Below are positions 1 to 8,785 of a DNA stretch of 18,362 bases, one piece after another. The DNA is from Gryganskiella cystojenkinii. Lineage: Eukaryota; Mortierellomycota; Mortierellomycetes; Mortierellales; Mortierellaceae. Where the stretch lies: NCBI GenBank assembly GCA_015852425.1, contig JAAAIG010000773.1, forward strand, positions 1 to 18,362, given 5' to 3'. Made by a program: the position numbers and the translations under genes. How positions within the stretch are numbered: the first letter of the stretch is position 1; the number at the start of each line of letters is the position of its first letter. The notes beneath the pieces were generated by a model, which searched no databases, was not told the DNA's origin, and saw only the letters and a program-made list of their open reading frames with translations.

Positions 1-1
1 A

Positions 2-637
2 AATGTTGAGGTGGCTATCCTCAGAGATGAACCTGGTAACCATGATCCCTTCTGGATTGCGAGTGTTATCTGGGTCCACGTCATGCCTTTGAACGGCCGC
101 CGGAGGGAACATATTATCTCTCGCTGCGTCTCTTATGTTATCCCGGGCGGACGTCCAGTCCAGCTGCCATTGCAAATCCACAAAGACATCCCAATGTGCG
201 CCTGGTGGATCAAATGCGACAGTCTTCAACAGCCCCGGAAATCTGCTTTGGTGATCCTGGATGAATGCAACGGCTTGTTGGATCTGTTCTTGCCCGAGGA
301 TGGCATGACAAGGTCGGAGCAAAAGTGTTTGCAACTTGCTCAGCCGATCCATGCAGAGGTGCAGAGAAGGCATTCGATCAAATTTGGCAGACACTTTTTC
401 AAACGACTGTACTTTGAACAGAATGCTGCTGGCAATATAAAACAGGGCACGATTGACGAGCATGACGTTGAGGAGTGCGCCTTGGTTATAGTCAAGCTCT
501 TGAAAGATCAACTCCCAGCAGTCTGGATCTGGGATCAGCATATTGAGGCGTTTGGTCAATGGATGGGTGTTGGTTGGCGACTCTTGAGCGAATCTGATTT
601 AGATCGAGGGGATGTGTCTGGGACGTGTTATTCGTAA
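2..637 (+). CDS. 3' part of an unrecognised protein-coding gene (partial at left edge)
   Basis: The reading frame is already open at the first bases of the window and runs without a stop to TAA at 635-637, giving about 211 C-terminal residues. The GTG at 11 is unlikely to be a start in a fungus, so I treat this as the last exon or exons of a gene that begins to the left. The product looks like a soluble globular protein: mixed composition, many Trp and Cys (AWWIKCDSL, VWIWDQH, FGQWMGVGW), a basic stretch around FGRHFFKRLYF, no membrane segment and no low-complexity run. I see no catalytic motif and do not recognise the family. No splice pair is needed inside the frame. An F-box-type or other repetitive fungal family is possible but unsupported. 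I am fairly sure it is coding, and unsure of its function. Confidence 0.6.
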   Translation, partial: NVEVAILRDEPGNHDPFWIASVIWVHVMPLNGRRREHIISRCVSYVIPGGRPVQLPLQIHKDIPMCAWWIKCDSLQQPRKSALVILDECNGLLDLFLPEDGMTRSEQKCLQLAQPIHAEVQRRHSIKFGRHFFKRLYFEQNAAGNIKQGTIDEHDVEECALVIVKLLKDQLPAVWIWDQHIEAFGQWMGVGWRLLSESDLDRGDVSGTCYS

Positions 638-1813
638 AGATGAAGAATCTGACAACCACGATGGGTTTACGAGAAGGTGCAATACAGTGGAGAAAGAGAA
701 ATGAGGGAAATGGGGAGGTAAGGAAGAGGGAACGAAATAACGGGAATACAAAATTTCTTTGAGGACCTTTTTGTCCGAAATTGTGGCGCAGTCCACTTGC
801 TGCGCCAGTTTGTTTCTTGAGCGCCAGCGGGTCCTTCTTGCTTACAATGCATTTTCAAGGGGCACTATGTAAAACTTCAAGGGTATGGTAACACAAAAAT
901 GAGCTTCGAGGGGCGCAACCAAGCATTCATAGTGGCGTTGTTTATTGATCCCTCAATAATGTCGGCTGTTTCTCTCCTCGTGCATTCGACTTTCTACATA
1001 GTGGATTCCTTCCGCTTCATTTCTGTGTTAAGAAACATGGTAATTTTCTATGCGTGGGCAAAGTATGGCATCTATCACCGGAATATGGCGGGGGTCTCAA
1101 TAAGAATGTGCATTCGAAATGCGACAGAAATGTTCAATGAGGGGTACATCATCATTCATTCGTAGAAATTCCTAACGGCAACGGAAAGAGAAATTCTTTT
1201 TTTTTGTTAACAACTGCGAGGTCGATGAGAATAACCATACTGAGTTTGGAGTTGAATGGAGTTGAATGAGAAAAACAAAATGAATGAGACTGTAAATTTC
1301 GCAAATTCATAGAATATCACCGTAGGCGGCGCAAAAAATTGCGCATTTTACGACGGAACTTCCTTATCTCTTAGGATCGACTAACCCATGTCCAACTGAT
1401 GTTCACATGAAACATTTCTCCACTTCACTCTTCAAAGTTCTCATTTGAATATTTGCTACAACCGCCAAGATCTGCACCAGAGTGTCACGAACAGGCATAA
1501 ATCGCTTCTGATTTGATCGCATCTGTCATGGACTGACAGGCAGATTGAGTATGGTGCGCAAAACGAGGTTATGTTGATTAGGGTAAGCAAGGAGTGAACA
1601 GGCAAGAGGACTAGTCTAGATGAGTAAGTTATTGCAGACAGAAGAGAGAAGACAGGGTCGGGGGTAAGGACTACTTATATGAGAAAAGCGCTGGTGCTAA
1701 TCCTTACAAGTCGATGGCGTAAAACAGGGTATACAGGGCGCCAGGATATGTGGCCAGATCGGGCCTTCGTCGTCCAGCAGTCCCTGCGTCTTTCTTGCTC
1801 TTATCGCGAGATA
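638..1813. other. Gene-free spacer
   Basis: I see no convincing gene here. Frames open on either strand are short (at most about 90 codons), lack the C/G-ending codon bias of the real exons and contain nothing recognisable. There is a T-run near 1196-1205, and two near-identical ten-base units reading GTTGAATGRR lie side by side at about 1252-1270. The stretch probably holds the 3' untranslated region of the left gene followed by intergenic DNA. Confidence 0.5.
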
Positions 1814-2412
1814 TCACGCACTTCTCCTCCCATCTGCACCGGTCTGGTTCTGCAGACTGTGCTGTAGATTCGACAAGTCGTGTTCCCCAAACGCGCCGTC
1901 ATCGAACAGGTACTGGCTCAACACTCCTGGATGACACCCACGTACATGCTTCAGTGGACGGTTTTGAAACAAAACCAAGGGATGTTGTTGATACCACTGG
2001 ACAATTGTCCGAAATCGTGGCATGATATCAGAGCACATTGGCTGTACGACCTAGTGTTGGAGTACATTTATGAAATAACAAGGTCAGATTAGAACACGGG
2101 AAGGCAGTCAACCTTGTCCAGCGATAATGACATTGAGTGAATAGAGACGTACCCACAACGCACACGACATGCCGTTTTTCGACACATCTCGATCAGATCC
2201 TGCTGATACATGGAAACACAGTATTGATCGTAAACTGGACCACAGTCTCTGGTGTCTAGAATAGACCATATAGGCATCGGACAGCATCGCACAATCCCTC
2301 TCAGTTGCTCACCAACAGATCGAGACGTCGGCCTTTCAGCGCAGCAACAGTCCTCGAAGGGCATGACCATCCGTTGGCCTTTCAGGCGATCCAGCTCGCC
2401 GCTACTGAGCAA
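1814..2412 (-). pseudogene. Possible eroded gene: two protein-like blocks, not recognised
   Basis: Two minus-strand blocks look more like protein than chance frames. The first (2412 down to about 2153) encodes a Cys-rich stretch with pieces such as GEQLRGIVRCCPMPIWSILD and DQYCVSMYQQDLIEMCRK. It runs into a very good donor (GTACGT, 2152-2147). About 100 nt on, an acceptor (CACTAG, AG at 2052-2051) precedes a second block with pieces such as FRTIVQWYQQHPLVLFQNRP, ending at TGA (1814-1816). The donor is phase 2 but the acceptor needs phase 0 for the second block, so the simple splice gives an early stop. There is also a TAG just upstream of the first block. I do not recognise the family. This could be a decayed gene, a gene with an exon I have misplaced, or chance. 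Confidence 0.25.
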
Positions 2413-2920
2413 CTACAGCAGCACACCGAAGTGTGATCGCCTACTCTTTCCGTGACACTACTTGTCAGAATCCGAGAGCATATTCGACCTCCTGCCATAT
2501 CAGCCTTGTTCACTCAGTATCGATTCTCATCATAATGTCCGATATTCTCTCTAGGATTCAGAGAATAAATGGAGATTCTTGCTGAGAATCTTCAAGTCAT
2601 CTTAGAAAAAGAGAGAAGAACGAGCAGCAGTATGGAAACCGAATCGATCGCACTTACCTCAATCTAAGGAAGGTTAAAAAGAAAAAAAAAACAGTATATG
2701 TTTCTTTCCCACGTAATCAAGGTACAGACTATCGGACGAAATCATGAGAAACGAAAGGAATAGTGTCAGTGGCAGAGCTGTAACAATACATATTATCGAG
2801 GCAAATTAAGGTGGGCTATACATTACCCATTACCTTCCACGTCGCTCCGTCTAACTTGTCCAACCCCTCTTCGATTTCTTTTCCTTCTGCTCCTACTTTT
2901 CTCCTTCTTCCGACGCCTAC
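2413..2920. other. Spacer, including likely 3' flank of the minus-strand gene
   Basis: I see no gene. The segment is rich in short purine or pyrimidine runs (an A10 run near 2681-2690; a CT-rich run 2850-2915). The right end adjoins the stop codon of the minus-strand gene, so its 3' untranslated region should lie here, but I see no clear minus-strand AATAAA. Confidence 0.4.
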
Positions 2921-4559
2921 CTAAGCCTCCATGCAGACATCGTGATCAGAGTCAATGTATCTGTAAACCGGCCCGAATCGCTCAGCATCTTGTCCAACAT
3001 CAGCACCTGCACCCATCAACGAATCGCTATCTTTGTCAGTGAAGTCCCGCCAGAGTGTCCAGCCGACTTGATGATGGCTCTAGACAGGCATAATGGAATC
3101 TACATCCGAGATCCAGACACCCATACCCACAGCACCCTGAGGTAGGTACCATGTGAGAGGTGGATTTGTTTTGGCCGGATAAGTTTGTGCCTGAACCTGA
3201 ATCTGGGATCGTACTCGCGCCAGAGCCTGCGCCTGTGCTAGCGCCTGTGCCTGTGCTAGCGCCTGTGCCTGTGCTAGCGCCTGTGCCTGTGCTTGGAGTT
3301 GCGACGTTGCCTGCACTGGCGCTTTCTGACTCGCATTATGAGCTGGAAGACCTGCACTGTGTGCATGAACACTGTGCATCGAGGGCTCACTCGACAATCG
3401 TGCCGATCCTGTGAGTTGGCTCATCGCTGGTGCAAATGCAAACATCGAAGGCGTAACCTGAGATGAGACCGAGGTCAGAGATGCCGCCAATGAAGACGAT
3501 ACTTTAGTTAAATCTCTACGACTGCGCCATTGGTGCCGCCTTAGTGTGGGTAGTAGGAATAGAGATTTTTCCAGCTCTTGAAGCGGAGATAGGAGTCCTC
3601 TTTATCGCTGTCGGTGCCTCCATTACTGGCGCGTATGCAACGCCTCCTGCTGAGGGACTACCCTTGAAGACATCGGTAACTGAGACAAAAGGTGATGCTG
3701 GAACGGAAGCCGATAATGCCAGCGACTGCTTGAGAGTAGACCAGGCAGCGACATTGAACACCTTGCTATCCCCCTTACAAGACGTCATCATCACGTTGCC
3801 AACAGGGGTGAATAAATTTTTGCAGTCCACGATTGTGATCCTCGCTTGGCACTTGTTGTTAGATGATATTGAACTGGCTCCCGCGGAGAATCCTGCGAAT
3901 AATGTCGATGAACTAGACGCTGCGTTATACAGGGCCGCGTCGAGTGTGCTTCTCGAATCTTTGATCGCATTCTGAAACTCAACATCGTCTTCATCAGACG
4001 ACATTCCTCCATTGCTCCTGAGGTCCATGGAACCCACTTGCCTTTGTCCTTGCGAGGAGAAATTGGGGAATCGACTGCCTTACTCTTCTTCTCATCGAAT
4101 TTCCGGGTCGTGAAAGCCTGGCTTTTGCTCTTTCCATCGATGCGACTGCTGCTGTGGAAGTTGGAGAGGCGTTTGATCGTGGGCGAGAGGGCGCGACAGA
4201 GAAGATGACTCATGAGGAGATGAGACTGAGGGGCTTGATTGGACTGACTGACAATCCATTGCCTCCGAGGATGGTGCCGGTGCCACGAGTGAGGTAGTAG
4301 TTACTTGGCTGGCAGCGGCAATGGCAGCGGCAGCTTGGGTGGCCTCGAATGCAGCGTCGAGTGCAGATGTTTTCAAGCTGATAATCCGCCTATCGTTCCT
4401 TTGAATAATTCTCACCGGACGGCCATCTCTTGGCATAGCGACTTGGTTCATTGGCGAGGGGCTTACAGCAGCCGTAATCGAGGTTGATGCCGTCGGATAT
4501 ACTGTGCTCGTGGCGGGTCCCTGACTCGTGCTAAACGAGAACTGTCTCATCCAACAACC
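2921..4559 (-). CDS. Low-complexity Ser/Ala/Pro/Gln-rich protein, downstream exons (multi-exon, minus strand)
   Basis: I see four exon cores, read right to left. The first starts at 4559 after a textbook 3' splice site (CTAAC branch, CAACATAG) and encodes an Ala/Ser/Thr/Pro-rich segment with a short basic patch (RIIQRNDRRII). The second (about 4240-4085) shows strong C/G-ending codon bias, encodes a Lys/Ser-rich stretch and ends at a GTAAGG donor (4083-4078). The third (about 4035-3517) opens with an acidic SSDEDDVEFQ stretch. The fourth enters at 3457 behind a CTGAC branch and CATCTCAG acceptor, and carries the AQAQAL array. The same frame then meets TAG at 3082-3080 and stays open for 52 codons to a true stop at 2923-2921; that part ends in an acidic tail (YIDSDHDVCMEA). 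The TAG coincides with a possible acceptor (GTCTAG), so an intron probably removes it. Exact junctions are unresolved. Composition suggests a nuclear regulatory protein, but no DNA-binding domain is recognised. Probably continuous with 4988-5528. Confidence 0.5.
3223..3294. repeat. 18-bp tandem repeat (four copies) inside the minus-strand coding exon
   Basis: Two perfect copies of an 18-bp unit (GCGCCTGTGCCTGTGCTA, 3241-3258 and 3259-3276) are followed by a third with one mismatch (3277-3294) and preceded by a degenerate one (3223-3240). Because 18 is a multiple of three, changes in copy number keep the frame. The minus strand encodes AQAQAL repeats, and the plus strand would encode LAPVPV repeats. 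I take the minus strand as real because it is flanked by better coding sequence. Confidence 0.9.
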
Positions 4560-4987
4560 CTATGTTGCCACCGTTAGTCACGCCTTTATACCACAGTGGC
4601 AACAGGTCAAGCAAAATGATCAAAGCATGTCTCGATTTGTTTGCACTGCCGCAATTCTCACACGAGCAACCTCGATAGACAGACACAGCCCGTCTCCCAC
4701 AAGATAGCATAAATAGAACCTCGACTCCCGTCTTAGTTTGTAATTTTCAACAATACTTCGTCATCACCTTGAACCTCTATCCCAAGCTCCTGCCTTGAAT
4801 GTAAACCTTTACCACCTTGACCCCTGTTCCCCTCTACACACACATACACCCCTTGTGCCTTTCTCCCTTGACCTAGACTTGGAAAGTTCATCTTGCCTCG
4901 TCCTAGTCCTGGGTCACGACAAGAACTGTCCAGGCAAAGAAAGTTGGCGGCGGGCGCGAGCAAGGGGTCTTGCAGGCGAGAACGTAC
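4560..4987 (-). other. Intronic or inter-gene stretch between the N-rich exon and the downstream exons
   Basis: This lies between the donor GTACGT (4987-4982) and the acceptor CAACATAG (AG 4561-4560) with its CTAAC branch. A single 428-nt intron would join in the wrong phase (donor phase 1, next exon phase 0). A small internal exon would repair this: acceptor GAGGCAAG near 4890, about 14 codons, then donor GTATGT at 4847-4842 in phase 0. Alternatively the N-rich frame ends at its own TGA (4916-4914) and a second gene begins at ATG 4550, with the minus-strand TATAAAG near 4590 as its promoter. I cannot choose between these from sequence alone. Confidence 0.35.
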
Positions 4988-5528
4988 TAGTTGTGGCGCT
5001 AGTGACGGCACTATCCATCAGGGCTGCAGAGAGAGAAGCGATCGCGATAGATGGAGTGCTTGGTGTGGGACTCACAGAGAAGTGGAATACAGGGATGACT
5101 GTCGGTGTTGAAGCTGGGGTCGAGACAGGCGTTTGAACAAACGCAGTGACTGGAGCTGAGTTACTCAAAGACCTTTCAACGTCCATTGTTGTGGTCGAGA
5201 GTGTACGTGGCTTGCGGGGTCGAGCAACAGGACGGCTGTTGATGGTGCTGTTGTTGCCAAGGGTGCTGCTGCTGTCAGGGCCCCTGCCGGGGTTCGAGCT
5301 TCGGACGGGGTTCAGGACGATATTGTTTTCGTTTTGGACTGCAAGACTGTTGTTGGTGTTAGTGCTGTTGCCATTGTTGTTGTTCAAAACAGAGTTGCAG
5401 GTGAAAGCAAGGTTGTTGTTCGTAAAAGAAGTGTTGCCTCCAGAGTGATCGGTGCCAACCAAAGAGAAGCCAGTGTCCGAGGTACAGTTCTTGTCTGTGG
5501 AGCGGACACGGTCGTCGAGAGGAGACAT
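4988..5528 (-). CDS. N-terminal exon of an Asn/Ser/Thr/Pro-rich low-complexity protein
   Basis: The start is the ATG at 5528-5526 in a good fungal context (AACAATGTC), behind a pyrimidine-rich leader. The frame runs about 180 codons to a strong donor (GTACGT) at 4987; if unspliced it stops at TGA 4916-4914, giving about 204 residues. Codon usage is strongly C/G-ending. The protein begins MSPLDDRVRST, has an Asn-rich block (VLNNNNGNSTNTNNS), then Ser/Thr/Pro-rich sequence containing a small basic motif (RPVARPRKPRTL) and repeated Thr-Pro steps (TPVSTPASTPT). There is no signal peptide or membrane helix. Such composition is common in fungal transcriptional regulators and signalling proteins, but this is inference only. 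I expect it to be exon 1 of the gene that continues at 4559-2921; a separate short gene is the alternative. Confidence 0.55.
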
Positions 5529-8320
5529 TGTTCTTGAGATGACAGGAGTGGGTGAAGTGCGCAAAGCGTTGTGAGTGTGTGTGAGGTTGAGGATGAGGGT
5601 GTGGTGGTGAGAAGAGATGAAGATGCAGATGGGTGTGTGCTGTAACAGTCTAGAGTGCCGAGGAGCAGAGAGACTGTGAAAGGGTGAAGTGGAAGAAAGA
5701 AGGAAAGAACAAAGGATGGGTGGTGGCGCACAAAAGATAATAGCGACAAAGCAAAGGCAAAAATTAGGTCACTGTCTCTCTTATCTGCCCATTACGACAT
5801 TTTCTTTCCTTTTTTCATATGACTGATTGATGTGATTCTTTTTTTTATCCCTTTGTTATTATTCTCTTTGTATTTGCGAGAGGAGAACGAGAAAGTCATG
5901 GCGAACAGCTTAGGAAAAAATAAACAGGTGTGGAGGACCTTTCGAGGACTACTCTCTCGGACAAAGAAAAAAAATAAGCAACCAGAAAATAGAGTCTAAT
6001 CCAAAAAAAAAATCCTTATTATGTTGGAAGAATGGCTAGCAAACAATAATTTCGTCACTTTGGACTTGATACTCTTTCCGATCAGGGCACCCGATCCACG
6101 AAAAGGAAAACCACGAAAGCTCGTGCAACTTTGAGGAACCGATAAGAATAATGGAAAGTAGGAAAGCGGTGGGTTGCTGGCTTAAAGGAGACGCTCCGGA
6201 GTGTGATCAGAACACGTCCCGTTTGTTTTTGTTATTGAACCCAAGTAACAGAAAAAGGAGCACTATTCCAGAGAAGAAGGACGTTCTCGGAAATTGTCGT
6301 ATACTTTATACCTCTGTTGTTTTGCTCAAAGTCCTTTTTATTCTCGATTGCTTTGGAAAAAAAAACAAAAAAAAAAAAAAAGAACCGCCATCGTCATGTC
6401 ATGAACCTGAAAACGAGAAGGAGCGCATTGGTCCACGAGTGGGTTCAAGCGGCTACAGGCTTTTCTTAATTCACTCCGAGATTGTATGCGCTTTTGGTTC
6501 TCTTTTTGCTCCCCTCTCGTCCTTGGCCAAAACGTGTTCGCCGGGTGTTGACAGGAAAAACGTGTGTGCGATTTCATTTTATTTTTATTTTTTAGGAATC
6601 ATGCCATCACTTAGTCCAGTTGCAATGGTACAACCAACACAGTCGACCACAGACATCATGCATCCATGCTTACGTGTTCTGGCCAGTGCGGATAATAAAA
6701 AACAGGAAATAAGAGACACTGAGTTGCTCTTTATTGCTGCTCTTTTCGGAAAATCACCCAACGCTGGTCTTGTTCTTGAATGAATGCAATTTCGATAATC
6801 AATGCAGAGTTGAGGAGGAGAAGATATGGGTCGAGATGGGTGGAGTGTTGAAATCGAGTTTTCGAGCATGGGGGAGATAGCGCATATATGGTAGGTTGTC
6901 TTCGAATAGGTCCGCTCGTTTAATATGGAATGGAGTGAACCCTAATCCGAATAAAAGGAATGTAATGAATGACAGGAATTAGGAGACGACGCGATGTGTG
7001 GGATGTGTTGTGATGGCGCTCATGACAAAGGCGACTATCAAGAAGATAAAATGAAGGGAGGGAGGATGTATATGACCTGGTCAAGGCCAAAGGAAAGCAC
7101 CACCACACTCTACAAAAGAACCAGAACGCGTGGGCCGTGAACAAGTTCTTCCATCCAGTCTACACCCTTAAGTAAAAACTCGCCTTGATGGTTGCCCTCT
7201 TGCTCTTTCTCTTCCCCATGCACAACGGACATCGCATTCGTTTGCTCATCAAAGCCCTGCATCTGCTAATTTTTTTTGTTTGCATCTGTTTCTCTCGACC
7301 TGAAAGCTGAGGGCAGACTTGTCAATTGGTTGAACTCGAACCTCCCTGCGCTCATTGCCCATCGCCATCACAGGGATAGAGTTGAGAGTAACTGTGCGTC
7401 GCGGCTTATATGTGTGCCTCGTTCAATGACAACTGATGTTGTTGAGGCGGTCATTGTCAGACAAAATTTGGAATCGTTTTTTTTTTTTTTTTTTTTTTTT
7501 TGGGGGGAGGAGGGGTGGGAGCCTTCGGATTCCTGCAAGTAGAGCATGTGTTCTTTTGGGTTGCGGCTCAAGATCGCTTTTGTTCGCAGCGGTTGGTGGT
7601 GGCTCCACAAGTCTAAGAAGATCAGACTGTGCCCAGTTCTCATCGCTAACTTCGTTATCTTCATAGCTGCTTGTGAGTGAATCCCGGATCCTTTTGATAC
7701 TTCAAGCGATAGAAGATTCTTGGGACGCAGGCTTGGCCATGAAGGATGAAGACAGGAAGGAAAATTAAAAATCTCTTTTGAACCCAAAGTTGCACCTGTC
7801 AAATCTTGTATAGGGCCTGTATTTTCAATCCCATAGGAATAGTTTCTAGAACCATGTTCGGTGAGATTTCCACCTTGTTTTCCGCGACTTATTTTATTTT
7901 CTCACCTTTGTAATGCAATTTGAACACCAGTGTAGTCTACGCAGAGTGCACACTCATGGCTCCAAAAAAAATCCTCTTCTGCTACTTCTCGTTGCTGCAC
8001 GCCGCCGCATGTTCCTTTGAAATTCTCTTTGTGCTGCCTCGATTAGACTTTTCTTTTACAATAGCCTTTTTGCCTTGTTGGGCTATGTTGCTCACAAACA
8101 CATCTAGATCATTGCCACGTGTCCATACCGGAGGGCGTCAACAAGTGCACTGCCTCGTAGCCAGGTCATCCTCCAGAATAATTTTTTTTTTTCAGGTGGC
8201 TCGAAAACAAACTCTTCCATTCTTTTCCAGCCATCTGTACTTCCTTGATTTCCAATCCTCCTTTGTTGAGATCGTCTCTGCTTCCTCTTACCGGGGATCT
8301 TACCTTTGTATTTGACTTCC
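5529..8320. other. Long spacer between divergent transcription units
   Basis: I see no supported gene in 2.8 kb. The left part (5529-5760) is CT-rich when read on the minus strand and should be the leader and promoter of the minus-strand gene. The rest has A/T tracts: A9-C-A15 at 6357-6381, T25 at 7477-7501 followed by G-runs, and T or A runs near 5838-5845, 6002-6010 and 8180-8191. Frames that look long (for example 6151-6783 on plus, 7368-7802 on minus) run straight through these tracts as poly-Lys and lack normal codon bias. Splice-like TTTTTTTTTCAG at about 8184-8195 hints at transcribed sequence, but I cannot build a gene from it. Confidence 0.5.
7477..7519. repeat. T25 tract followed by G-rich run
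   Basis: Twenty-five T residues (7477-7501) run directly into GGGGGGAGGAGGGGTGGG. The G part could form a quadruplex, and its length on real chromosomes is likely to vary. I see no coding role. Confidence 0.9.
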
Positions 8321-8328
8321 TATAAATA
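8321..8328 (+). promoter_or_regulatory. TATA box candidate for the membrane-protein gene
   Basis: TATAAATA lies in an otherwise TATA-poor, pyrimidine-rich stretch upstream of the ATG at 8786. A start site about 30 nt downstream would give a leader of roughly 430 nt. The leader (8360-8785) is CT-rich and has no convincing splice pair. That spacing is long for a fungal gene, so an undetected leader intron or a nearer start site is possible. Confidence 0.4.
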
Positions 8329-8785
8329 CGAGATAGATCCTCATTGCCCTTTCTCCTGAATCTGTAATAACTTAACAACCTAACCTATTACCTCCTGCTT
8401 ACTCAATACACCTTTATTATTTATCTTCTCATTGACCTTACCTTGCTCAGTCCTTGATATTGCAGACAATACAAAATCCTGCTCTTTCTGTCCCCTCTAC
8501 TGTCGCCTTTATTGAACTTTGAAGTTGGTTTACCCTTATACCCTCTTCGCCACTCCTTGTTAGTCTAGTTCTCATATCAACTGGAGGCCCTCAAAGAACT
8601 GGTTGATACCCCTTGCCTTGCTTATTCACCTGTCCCAGGGTTACTGTGCTCTCCAATATCTACCGTCCGGGGTCATTGGTGTTGAGATCGTACACTGGTT
8701 GACTTCCTGTACTGCCACCGTTTGTCTTATCCTGTTCTTTCACACTCTCCCTTGCCCTTGCACGAAGTAGACAGCGTTCGTTATA

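Noticed and set aside
3160..3414. Plus-strand frame encoding LAPVPV repeats
   Set aside because: It is the antisense of the AQAQAL array. Neighbouring coding signal, splice sites and the tail exon are all on the minus strand.
6151..6783. 210-codon plus-strand frame
   Set aside because: It passes through A9-C-A15 as poly-Lys, has no codon bias, starts in AT-rich spacer and resembles no protein.
7368..7802. 144-codon minus-strand frame
   Set aside because: It depends on reading the T25 tract as poly-Lys; composition is otherwise random. The shorter overlapping frames at 7423-7666 fail for the same reason.
7920..8315. 131-codon plus-strand hydrophobic/Ser-rich frame
   Set aside because: It contains a T-run read as Phe and a splice-like acceptor in the middle, has no codon bias, and overlaps the TATA-containing promoter region.
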